Shown here one piece after another: positions 1 to 9,097 of a DNA stretch of 64,000 bases. Below the pieces are notes generated by a model. The model did no database searches and had not been told where the DNA came from. It worked only from the letters and a program-made list of their open reading frames with translations. How positions within the stretch are numbered: the first letter of the stretch is position 1; the number at the start of each line of letters is the position of its first letter. The stretch is from Deltaproteobacteria bacterium (GTDB lineage: Bacteria; JADJOY01): assembly GCA_016713535.1 (NCBI GenBank), contig JADJOY010000012.1:18464-82463 (forward strand), in the 5' to 3' direction. The translations under genes and the position numbers were made by a program.

Positions 1-1
1 G

Positions 2-2752
2 AGCTTCCCGATCCCGGCCGAGCTGCTCGGCGGGTTCGACGTCGCGTCGAGCGCCCTGGGTGGCGTGGTGGTGGGAGCGTCCGACGAGCGCGACGCCGAG
101 CAGCGTGCGCTGCTCCACGATGGCCTGATGTCGTCCGGGGGCTACCGGGTGCGCGCCGACTCGCTTCCGCAGGAGCTCACCGTGCGCTTCGGTGGCGATC
201 GCCCGTGGCCGATCCGCGGCATCGCGATCCATCCCCAGTTCGCGGGGCAGCTCTACCCGGCCGAGCAGCTCGCCGACTTCGAGCTCTTGCTCTCGGCCGA
301 CGGAACCTCGTTCCAGCCCGCGCTGCGCGCGCGCCTCACCACGCTGCCGATCGAGCAGGCGTTCGCGCTCGCGGCGCCGGTCGAGGCGCGCGCCGCGCGG
401 CTGCGCCTGCTTTCCAACCACGCCGACAACCTGGGCTGGGTCGGCCTCGGCGAGTGGAAGATGATCGCGGCGCCTGGCGAGCCCGCGGGACTCTCGGCCA
501 ACCTCGCGGACCCGCGCCGCGGCGGCCACGTGGTGCACGCGGATCCGGTGATCGGCGTGCAGCCGTCCGACGCCGCGGGCCTGCTCGCCGAGGGACGCGA
601 GGCGGTCGCGGGTAGCTTCGAGGCGGGAACGCGGCCCGCGTGGGTGATCGGTTTCCAGGACGATCGCGCAGCACAGCTCACGAGCTTCGAGTGGCAGGAC
701 CCGAGTGGCACCGCCGCCGACGCGGCGAAAGGGCGCTTCACGCGGGTCGCGGTGGCGGTGAGCCTCGCGAGCCCGATCGGCCCGTGGACGGAGCTCGGCA
801 CGTGGGACCTGCGCGCCACCCTGAAGGGCAAGGGCTCGTCGTGGACGCTGGCCGCGCCGGTGTGGGCGCGCTTCGTGCGGTTCGCCGCGGCCGAGCCGCT
901 CGCCAGGGCGGAGAAGTGGCTCTACCCCGACGTGATCCGGGTGATGGAGCGGCCGACCAGCGAGAGCTATCGATCGATCCTCGGCGAGTGGGGCATGTTC
1001 CGGCCCGAGGCGGTGCTCGAGTGGAGCACGCGCGCCGAGCCGTCGCCGCGCGCGGCGGCCGGCGCGGCGGCCAGCGGACGCGATCGCGAGGCCGCGGCAC
1101 CGCTCGAGCTCGGCCGCGCCGTCGCCAGCGAGGTGAAGCGCGGCGCCGCCGAGGACTGGTGGATCGTCACCGTGCCCGCCGGCCAGGACACCCTCTCCGT
1201 CACGGCCACCAACGAGCCGATCGTCGACGTGGCGGTGACCATCGAGGACGCCGGCGGCGCGGCGCTGCCGCTCCGGGTCGCGTCATCGGCGGCGAGCCGG
1301 CTGGTGCTCGAGGCCACGGTCGAGCCGGGCAAGAGCTATCGGATCCACGTCGAGGAACCGCCGTGGGCGGTCGGCATCGCGTACGACACCAGCGCCAGCC
1401 TGGCGGCGTTCGCGCCCGCGGTGCACCAGGCGGTGATGGCGTACGCCGACGGCGTCACGCCCGGGCGCGAGTTCGTGAACATCATGAACTTCTCGGCGCC
1501 GTGGCTGCTGCCCGAGTGGTCGGACCAGCCGTACCTGGTGCAGGGAGCGTTCGTAGCGCTCGCCCAGGAGACCGGCTCGAGCGCCCTCGAGGAGACCACG
1601 ATCGCGGCGCTCGACGGGCTCGCCACCCGCCGCGGGGCGCGCGCGCTGCTGCTCGTGACCGACGCCGAGACGGTCGGTTTCTACCCCCTGACCGCGGCGA
1701 TGTGGCGTTCGCTGGCCCGGGTCCGCGCGCACGTCTTCGCGGCGCACATCGGCACCGGCCGCGAGCCGCTCCACGAGAAGCAGATCATGCAGGACCTGGC
1801 GAGCGCCTTCGGCGGCCACTACGCGTCGGCCCGCACCCAGGCCGAGCTGGACGTCATCGCGGCGAGGGCCGCCGCGTGGTTGCGCCGTCCCGCTCGCTAC
1901 GTCCTCACGGCCACGGCGCGCGAGGCGCCGCCGCCTCGTCCCGGCAGCCTGGCGGTGGGGGTCCCCGCCACCGCGCCGGCCGCCGCCGCGCCCGCGCCGC
2001 CGCCCTCGGGCGCGGTCGAGCTGGTGTTCGACGCCTCGGGCAGCATGTTGCAGCGCTTCGAGGGCAAGCGCCGCATCGACGTGGCGAACGCGGTGCTGAC
2101 CGACCTCGTCTCCCGCAACCTGCGCCCGGGCACGCCGGTCGCGCTCCGCGTGTTCGGCGACGACGAGCCCGGCTCGTGCGAGACCTTCCTGCGCGCGCCT
2201 CTCGCCCCCCTCGATCCCAAGGCGCTCGCCAGGACGATCGCCGCGGTGCGTCCGCAGAACCTCGCCAAGACCTCGATCGCGGCCTCGATCGCTCGCGTCG
2301 CGGAGGACCTGGCTGGCGCCACCGGCCAGCGCACGGTGGTGCTCGTCACCGACGGCGAGGAGACCTGCGGGGGAGATCCGCAGGCGGAGATCGAGAAGCT
2401 CGTGGCGCGGGGCTTCGACGTGCGCGTCAACATCGTCGGCTTCGCGATCGGCGAGGCGAAGCTCAAGGACACCTTCCGCGAGTGGGCGCGCGCCGGGCGC
2501 GGTGAGTACTTCGACGCCCAGTCGAGCAAGGACCTGAACGTGGCGCTCGCGGCCGCGGTGCGAGAGCCGTTCCGGGTGCTCGACGCGAGTGGCGTGGTGC
2601 TCGGGAGCGGCACCGTGGGCGGGCCGGCGGTGGCGCTGCCGGCGGGGATCTACCGGGTCGAGGTCGGCGCGGCGGCGCCGCGGGTGCTGGAGGGGGTGGT
2701 CGTCGAGGCCGGACAGGCGACTCACCTCGAAAGCGGCGCGGCCACACGATAG
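2..2752 (+). CDS. VWA-domain surface protein, 5' partial
   Basis: The reading frame is open back to the first base, so the N-terminus lies outside the window; the first in-frame codon here is at 2. The visible part starts in a discoidin-like (carbohydrate-binding) region. It then has a degenerate von Willebrand A-like domain around nt 1375-1880 (DTSAS at the metal-site position, later LLLVTDAE). A canonical VWA domain follows at about nt 2020-2550, with the MIDAS motif DASGSM and then VLVTDGEETCGG. A short beta-rich tail ends the protein. VWA domains bind protein or metal ligands, and the pairing of a clean and a degenerate MIDAS suggests an extracellular adhesion or scaffold role (inference). 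The next gene starts 12 bp downstream, so they are probably co-transcribed. The exact ligand cannot be read from the sequence. Confidence 0.8.
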   Translation, partial: SFPIPAELLGGFDVASSALGGVVVGASDERDAEQRALLHDGLMSSGGYRVRADSLPQELTVRFGGDRPWPIRGIAIHPQFAGQLYPAEQLADFELLLSADGTSFQPALRARLTTLPIEQAFALAAPVEARAARLRLLSNHADNLGWVGLGEWKMIAAPGEPAGLSANLADPRRGGHVVHADPVIGVQPSDAAGLLAEGREAVAGSFEAGTRPAWVIGFQDDRAAQLTSFEWQDPSGTAADAAKGRFTRVAVAVSLASPIGPWTELGTWDLRATLKGKGSSWTLAAPVWARFVRFAAAEPLARAEKWLYPDVIRVMERPTSESYRSILGEWGMFRPEAVLEWSTRAEPSPRAAAGAAASGRDREAAAPLELGRAVASEVKRGAAEDWWIVTVPAGQDTLSVTATNEPIVDVAVTIEDAGGAALPLRVASSAASRLVLEATVEPGKSYRIHVEEPPWAVGIAYDTSASLAAFAPAVHQAVMAYADGVTPGREFVNIMNFSAPWLLPEWSDQPYLVQGAFVALAQETGSSALEETTIAALDGLATRRGARALLLVTDAETVGFYPLTAAMWRSLARVRAHVFAAHIGTGREPLHEKQIMQDLASAFGGHYASARTQAELDVIAARAAAWLRRPARYVLTATAREAPPPRPGSLAVGVPATAPAAAAPAPPPSGAVELVFDASGSMLQRFEGKRRIDVANAVLTDLVSRNLRPGTPVALRVFGDDEPGSCETFLRAPLAPLDPKALARTIAAVRPQNLAKTSIAASIARVAEDLAGATGQRTVVLVTDGEETCGGDPQAEIEKLVARGFDVRVNIVGFAIGEAKLKDTFREWARAGRGEYFDAQSSKDLNVALAAAVREPFRVLDASGVVLGSGTVGGPAVALPAGIYRVEVGAAAPRVLEGVVVEAGQATHLESGAATR

Positions 2753-2764
2753 GAGCAACGTTCC

Positions 2765-5700
2765 ATGCGATACGTCGGACGGCGGGAGTGGTCGCGGGTG
2801 GTGTGCTTCGTGCTCGCGTGGTCGCTCGCGCTCGAGGGCCCGGGCTTCCACGCGCTGGCCGCGGCGCCGCCATCGTCGGCCGCGAAGGAGGAGATCGCGA
2901 CCCGCTTCGCGAGCCAGCTCCGCGCGAGCCTCCAGGCCCTCGAGGACGGCGACCGCGAGGCGCCGCGCGATCGCTGGGACCCGGCCTACGTGGTGGACAC
3001 GGTCGGGATCGAGCCCGCGGCGTTGCTCGCGTGGGTGCGTGGCGCGGTGGTGTGGATGCCGTACCGCGGCGCCCTTCGCGGCGCCCCCGGGGTGCTCATG
3101 GACCGGGTCGGCAATGGGCTGGATCAGGCGCTGCTCATGGCGGAGCTGCTGCGCGCGGCGGGGAAGACGCCACGCCTCGCGCACGCCGAGCTGAGCAGTG
3201 CGGCCGCCCACGACACCTGGCGGCGGGTGGTGCGGCCCGTGAAGTTCGCCCCGGCCCCACCACCGCCGCCGCCGGGCGCGACACCCGCCGCCCCACCGGC
3301 CGACGTGCTCGCGAGCGCGGACCTCTACGGCATCGACCGCGCGAGCGTCGCCTCGATCGTCGGCACGGCGCGCAAGGACGCCGAGGACATGGCGCGCGAC
3401 CTGCGAGGCCGCGTCGACGATCAGCTCGCGCGGCTCGCGAGCGCGGTCGCGCTACCCATGGAGCAGTCCTCGGCGGGATCGCCCTCGGCCGAGCAGCTCG
3501 CCGCGCTCGCCGACCACTGGTGGGCCGAGTACCGCGACGGCGCGCGCTGGGTCGCCGTCGATCCGCTCGCCGACGGTGGGCTCGGCGCGACGCTCGCGTC
3601 GGCCACGCGCACCGCCGAGCCCGACGCCCTGCCCACCGACCTCGAGCAGCTCGTGACGATCCGCGTGGTCACCGAGCAGACCAGGGGCAGTGCACGCCGG
3701 GAGGGCGTTCCGGTCGTGCACACGCTCAGGGCGCGCGAGGTGATCGGCGAGCGCATCCAGATCCAGCACTTCCCGATGGCCTGGCCACGCGACTGGCCGC
3801 AGGTCGGACCCGATGACGTGCAGATCAAGCTGCGCGCGGCGTTCCTGACCCAGGACGAGTGGCTGCCGATCGTGCGCGTCGGGGCGCAGGGCTACCAGCG
3901 CGCCGCCGTCAGGGACACCGGCGAGCTCGACGAGGCCCCCGCCCCCGCCAACCCGTTCCGGACCATGATGGTCCCGGCCACGGGCCAGCTCGCCAAGGCC
4001 ACCGATGTCCTGGCGACGATCGGCGACGACGAGACGCCGGTGCCCAAGGAGAAGTCACCCGACAAGGAGGCGCGGGCCGAGGGCGAGCTCACCGCCGAGT
4101 GGCTCGAGATCGAATTCGCGGCGCCAGGTGCGCCGCCGCGCAAGGTGCGACGAGAGATCTTCGACCTGATCGGGCCGGCCGCGCGTGCCGGCGGCGCGGC
4201 GGCGACGCCGCTGATCATGACGGAGGAGCGCGCCATCGCGCGCTCGATGGCGCTCCTCGGCGAGGCCGAGATCCAGGTGCTGCCGTGCCGCCTGTCGCCG
4301 GACTACGCGATGCATCTCGCGGCGCTGAACGCCGGCGCCAACCGCGAGCTCCTCGACGAGATGGCGAGTGACCCGTTCTCGAAGCTGCCGCCCAACTACC
4401 TCGAGACCTTCGGCAAGCTGACGCCGTTGCCGGCCGCGCTCCTCGCGCACGCCCTGGTGCGCTTCCAGGGCAACCCGTACGCCGCCGCGCTCTACGTCGA
4501 CCGGCCGGCGGTGGTGATCCAGCACACCACGCTGTCGCGCGGGAAGGGGGGCGACTTCTTCGCGAGCGCCGCGCTCGACATCGTCGAGAACGGCGTGGGT
4601 GTCGATCCGCGCGCCGGCGTGGCCGCGAGCCGGGCGCGCATGGCGCAGGGAATCGCCGACACCAACGCCGAGATCGCCGCGATGCGCCGGCTCGGCGAGC
4701 CCGCCGCCAACGCCGCCGAGGCGTTCGCCGAGGACGCCAAGGCCGGGCGCGCGTGGACGGCGCTCGAGCCGGGCGACGAGGCGAAGGTGGCGAAGCTCGG
4801 TCTGCCCGCGGACGTCGCGCAGCGGATCGCGATGGATCTCGAGGCGGGCTACGCGGTGGTCGCGCCGAGCGGTGGCGGAGACGCCGCGGCGAGCGCCGGC
4901 TGGTGGCGGATCGACCCCGCCACCGGCGCGACCCTCGGCATCGGCCCCACCGGCCACGGCCAGGCGCTGGTCGAATACGCGCTCGTGATCGTGATCCAGA
5001 CGATCATCGCCACCGCGCAGTGCATGATCGCCAACGCCGCGTCCAAGGCGCTGGTGCGCGCCATGAAGGACCGCAGCGCGAAGGGGCCTGCCAACGCCGC
5101 GAAGGAAGGCTACGAGCAGGCCAAGGAGTCGTGGGCCAAGGCCGACGGCTACAAGTGCGTCGCCAACGGCATGCTCTCGGGCCTCGACCTCATGGTCATG
5201 ATGTGGACCATGAAGCCGTTCTCGATGTTCGGTCCCGGTGAGGCCGAGGTGAAGCGCCCCGAGGTGCCGCTCTACGAGGGAGAGAGGCCGGCGGCGAGCG
5301 GCGGAGGAGGGAAGCCCACGGCCGGCGATCCCAAGCCGCCCGGCGAACGCCCGCCGGAGAGGCCGCCCGCAGGCCCGGGCGAGAAGCCGCCCGCCCCGGC
5401 GGTCCCGAGCCGCGCGGCCAGGAGCCCCTCGACCTCAAGCCGAAGCCCGAGCGCAAGAGCCCGCAGGACCTCGACAAGGCCAAGCAGGACCGTGGGCAGA
5501 AGCAGAAGGCGGCGGAAGAGGCGCGCGAGAAGCTCGAGCGCGCCGAGGACGAGATGGCCCGTGAGCGCGCCAACCCGCCCAAAAACCTCGACGACGTGCA
5601 GCGCCGCAATGCCGCCGACGAGGCGCTCGAGAAGGCCCAGAAGGACTACGACGAGGCGCGCCGGCAGGAGCGCTACGCGCGTGAGCGCGAGTACCTGGCG

Positions 5701-6303
5701 CAGACCGAGAAGGAGGCGTTCGAGACCGCCCAGCGCAAGGCCGCCGCGGACGCTGCCTACCAGGACCACGTCAACAAGGGCGGCGCGCCCCAGGGTCCGG
5801 TCTACGACGAGTGGAGACGAGCGAACGACGCCGACAAGCAGGCGCGCGCCGACTGGATGAACGCGCGCTTCGGCCAGCTCCCGGGCGACAAGCCGCCGGC
5901 GACCGCGGGCGGCGGATCGGGTCCCGCGCCGGGCGCTCCTTCTCCCGGAGCCGGCTCCGTCCCGCCGCCGGGCAGCCCTATGGCGGGCTCGGTCGGTCCC
6001 GCGCCGGCGAAGGGGTCCGCCGCGCCGCCGCCGACCACCGGCCAGACCGCGCCGGGGATCGGCGTGCCCGGCGTGAACAAGGGAGCGCAGAGCGGCAACA
6101 CCATCCCCGGCGTGCAGGTGCCCGACGTGGTCCGGCACATCCCGCCGGACCAGTCGCCGGTCGGTATGAGCCCGTTCGGTGACACCGTGCCGGCGGTCAA
6201 ATCGCCGCTCGAGGTGCCGCCACCCGAGCCACCGCCGGCCGCGATGGCGGGAGCCGCGGGGCTGAGCAGCACCATGAAGCTCCTGACGACGCCGGCGCCA
6301 TGA
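2765..6303 (+). CDS. secreted transglutaminase-like repeat protein, frameshifted near the 3' end
   Basis: The protein has an N-terminal signal peptide (SLALEGPGFHALAA). A transglutaminase-like fold follows: GVLMDRVGNGLDQALLMAEL aligns with the usual catalytic Cys helix, and DHWWAEYRDGARWVAVDPL carries the His and Asp region. The Cys position appears to be Leu/Asp, so it is probably not an active transglutaminase. The C-terminal third is charged (coiled-coil-like, E/K/R-rich) and then Pro/Gly-rich. The first frame runs from 2765 to a nonsense Arg-rich end at 5860. Sensible protein continues in the frame that contains 5554-6303, and that frame is readable back to about 5398. One missing C in the CCCC run at 5394-5397 would join the frames into about 1180 residues. 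This is either a sequencing error, a real disruption or a -1 frameshift. It follows the VWA gene by 12 bp. Confidence 0.72.
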
Positions 6304-6379
6304 GCGGCGTGCCGCCGCGGCCGTGCCGCGCTGCGGCCGATCGCTGCTCCGGGCGTCGCTGACGAGCTAGGATCGGGAG

Positions 6380-7246
6380 ATGGGGTCGAGGCCGGTGTTG
6401 CTCGCGCTCGCGCTCGCCGCGCTCCCGGCCTGTGGCGGCGGCGCGACCGCGGGTGCGCCGGGCTTCCTCGACGGGCCGCTGCCGCGGGTGATCGCCCATC
6501 GCGGCGGCGCGGACCTGGCGCCAGAGAGCACGCTGGCGGGGTTCGAGAGCGGGCTCGCGAACGGCGCGCAGATCCTCGAGACCGACGCCCACACCACCCG
6601 CGACGGCGTGGTCGTGTTGCTCCACGACGACACCGTCGATCGGACCACGGACGGCACGGGGGCGATCCACGACCTGACCCTCGCCGAGGTGAAGTCGCTC
6701 GACGCGGGGTACCGATTCACACGCGACGGCGGCGCCACCTTCCCGTACCGCGGCACGGGCGTGACGATCCCGACCCTCGACGAGGTGCTCGATCGCTTCC
6801 CGCGCGAACGCTTCCTCATCGAGATCAAGCAGACGAACCCGCCCATCGAGGCCGACGTCATCGCCGCCATCGAGCGCCACGGGATCTCGCGGCAGGTCTG
6901 CCTGGCCAGCTTCGTCGACACCGTGGTGAGGCGCGTGCGGGATCTGGCGCCCGACCTATGCACCAGCGCCAGTGTCGTGGAGGTCGTCGGCCTGGTGGTG
7001 ACGCCCCTCGAGCAGCTCGCCGAACGTGGCGTCGAGGCGAGGGCCACGCAGTTCCCGTTCGACGTCCTGGGCGTTCCCCTCGTCAGCCGAGAGCTGGTCG
7101 ACAAGCACCACGCCCTCGATCTCGAGATCCACGTATGGACCGTGGACGCCGCCGCCGACATGGCCTCGCTCCTCGATCTCGGCGTGGATGGCATCATCAC
7201 CGACCGGCCGGACACGCTGGCCCAGGTGATCGGCGACCGGCGGTAG
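6380..7246 (+). CDS. glycerophosphodiester phosphodiesterase lipoprotein
   Basis: The enzyme hydrolyses glycerophosphodiesters to sn-glycerol-3-phosphate and an alcohol. GDPD motifs are clear: IAHRGG, PESTLAGF, ETDAH (the metal-binding acidic pair) and LLHDDTVDRTTDG, which carries the second catalytic His; later motifs are EIKQ and WTVD. Its 288 residues fit a single GDPD TIM barrel. The N-terminus (LALALAALPACGGG) is a lipoprotein signal with a lipobox Cys, so it probably acts on the periplasmic side of a membrane. ATG is preceded by GGATCGGGAG. It converges with the exporter gene, whose stop is 7 bp away. It may recover phosphate or glycerol from phospholipid headgroups. Confidence 0.92.
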   Translation: MGSRPVLLALALAALPACGGGATAGAPGFLDGPLPRVIAHRGGADLAPESTLAGFESGLANGAQILETDAHTTRDGVVVLLHDDTVDRTTDGTGAIHDLTLAEVKSLDAGYRFTRDGGATFPYRGTGVTIPTLDEVLDRFPRERFLIEIKQTNPPIEADVIAAIERHGISRQVCLASFVDTVVRRVRDLAPDLCTSASVVEVVGLVVTPLEQLAERGVEARATQFPFDVLGVPLVSRELVDKHHALDLEIHVWTVDAAADMASLLDLGVDGIITDRPDTLAQVIGDRR

Positions 7247-7253
7247 GTTCCTT

Positions 7254-9068
7254 CTAGCTGCCGTCGCCTCCGGCTTCCGCGGGGGGACGCCCGCACGCAG
7301 CGCCTTCGCCCCCGTGGCCGGGGCGGTCGTCGGTCTCGACCTCGGCGGAGAAGGTCTCGCCGACCGCGAGCGCGAGCGGATCGATCGAGGTACTCAGCCG
7401 GACACCGGGCTGGCCGCACTCGGGCCCGCGGAGCTGGAGGTCGATCGCCTCGCGATCCCCGACCGCGCGCACCAGGTGCAGCGCCGCGAGCCCGGGTGTC
7501 TCGACGAGCTCGTTGTGGCCGAGGACGCGGCGGCTCGTGAGCGCGTAGGCGCCGGCTCCCCGATCCTCGAAGGTGAGCTCCTCGAGCATGCCCTCGATCG
7601 CCTTGCCGAGCAGGCGGTGCGGGTGGGCGTGGATGGGTGTGACCGAGCCTGGCTGCCTGCAGAGCGCCACCAGCGCCCAGCCGCTGGTCCCTTCCCAGTA
7701 GGTGATCCAGCGGCAGCCCTCGCCGTGGGGAAGCGGACTCTTGCGCACCGGGATCAGCTCGCCGATCGCGGGGTAGAGCTGGTGGATCATCTTGCGCAGC
7801 GCGGCGTCGTCGAGGGCGCCGTCGGACTCGAGAGCGTCGAGCACCTTGGTGGCCTCGGCGAGGGCGAGCGGCGCCCCACGCTCGAAGCGCTCCCGCAGCG
7901 CGTCGCTCTCCTGGTGGCGCGACGTCGCGAGCCGGTACGCCAGCGCCGAGGTCACGAGCCCGCCCGCGCCGACCAGCGCCGCCGCGGGCATGGCACCCCG
8001 CGAGGCGAGGGTGATCATCGCGAGGGTGAGCCCCGCGATGGTGAGCGCCGCACCGCCGCCCACGGCGACGGCGCGGGCGCCGGACGCGAGCAGGGTGCGG
8101 AACGCGAGGTGCAGCCCGATGCTCGCCGACACCGTGCTCATGGTCAGGTCGACGAGGAAGCGGTCGGCCGCGAGCAGTGTGCTCCACGCCGGCGCGCCAG
8201 CGAAGGCGCGATCGCCGAGGGTGCGCGCCACCGCCAGCGCCACGTAGCCGAGGACGAAGCGCGGCAGGTGCTCGAAGAAGCCGCTCTCGACTTCCTTCGG
8301 CCCGCCGCGGCTGCGCAGCAGCGAGAACGCCACCAGCGTGGGCGCGAGCATCACCACCCGCGCCGACTTGGCCGCCGTGGCCATCACGCCGCCGGTGCCG
8401 CCCATCTGCGCGCCGACCGCGATCGCGCTCGACAGGTCGGTCACCGCGAGCCCGCTCCAGATGCCGGCGAAGCTCGAATCGAGCCCGATCGCGAGCGCGA
8501 TCGGCCGGAAGCACACCAGCGCCACCACGCTGAAGAGGAACATCACGCCGATCGCGACGCCTTGCTCCTCGCGGTGCGCGCGGCTGATGGGCGCGATCGC
8601 GTTCACCGCCGAGGCGCCGCAGATCATCGTGCCGCCGGCGAGGAGGTCGGTGAGCGGGCGGCGCACTCCGAGGATCGCGCCGAGGGTGTGCGCGACGAAG
8701 AAGGCGCTCGGTAGCGCCACCAGCCCGACGGCGCCGATCAGCTCGAGCTCGGCGCCGCCGAACGACGACGTCTGCACCTTGAGGCCCATCGCGATGATGC
8801 CGAGCCTGAGCACCCACTTGCCGCAGAAGCGCAGCCCGGGGGCGTAGGCGTCGGGCTCGCGGTCACCGCCCGGCAGCTCGAGGCGGATCAGCCGGCGCAG
8901 CGGCGTGTTGAGGAGGAACGCGCCGAGCGTGAGCGCGATCAGCACGTCCGAGACGTAGGGCGACCTCGGCAGCGCGTGCACCGCCGCGAGCGAGGCCCCG
9001 CCGAGCGCGGTCGCGAGCGCGAGCCCGGGCAGCTCGGCGCGGTGCGGGATCCACTGGAATCGCCTCAT
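7254..9068 (-). CDS. YeiH-type sulfate/sulfite exporter fused to a cysteine-dioxygenase-like cupin
   Basis: The 604-residue protein has two parts. Residues 1-380 form a polytopic membrane domain of the YeiH/UPF0324 putative sulfate exporter family, with the signature GGTMICGASAVNAIAP and about ten hydrophobic segments. Residues 385-560 form a soluble cupin resembling cysteine dioxygenase: a Trp/Tyr-rich strand, PGSVTPIHAH (H480, H482 as the first two metal ligands), GMLEELTF, and LHLVRAVGD (H531 as the third). Cysteine dioxygenase makes cysteine sulfinate, a source of sulfite, and YeiH relatives are thought to export sulfite or sulfate. The fusion therefore suggests coupled thiol oxidation and export (inference). 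ATG at 9068 was chosen because upstream residues are Arg-rich noise and family homology starts here. The preceding gene ends 29 bp upstream. Confidence 0.88.
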   Translation of the reverse strand: MRRFQWIPHRAELPGLALATALGGASLAAVHALPRSPYVSDVLIALTLGAFLLNTPLRRLIRLELPGGDREPDAYAPGLRFCGKWVLRLGIIAMGLKVQTSSFGGAELELIGAVGLVALPSAFFVAHTLGAILGVRRPLTDLLAGGTMICGASAVNAIAPISRAHREEQGVAIGVMFLFSVVALVCFRPIALAIGLDSSFAGIWSGLAVTDLSSAIAVGAQMGGTGGVMATAAKSARVVMLAPTLVAFSLLRSRGGPKEVESGFFEHLPRFVLGYVALAVARTLGDRAFAGAPAWSTLLAADRFLVDLTMSTVSASIGLHLAFRTLLASGARAVAVGGGAALTIAGLTLAMITLASRGAMPAAALVGAGGLVTSALAYRLATSRHQESDALRERFERGAPLALAEATKVLDALESDGALDDAALRKMIHQLYPAIGELIPVRKSPLPHGEGCRWITYWEGTSGWALVALCRQPGSVTPIHAHPHRLLGKAIEGMLEELTFEDRGAGAYALTSRRVLGHNELVETPGLAALHLVRAVGDREAIDLQLRGPECGQPGVRLSTSIDPLALAVGETFSAEVETDDRPGHGGEGAACGRPPAEAGGDGS

Positions 9069-9097
9069 CGGGATCGCGCGTTTCGCCCCGGCTCGTC

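Noticed and set aside
1283-3211. Long minus-strand open frame across the VWA and transglutaminase-like genes
   Set aside because: Composition is Arg/His/Gly-rich without domains, while the plus-strand frame has clear VWA motifs.
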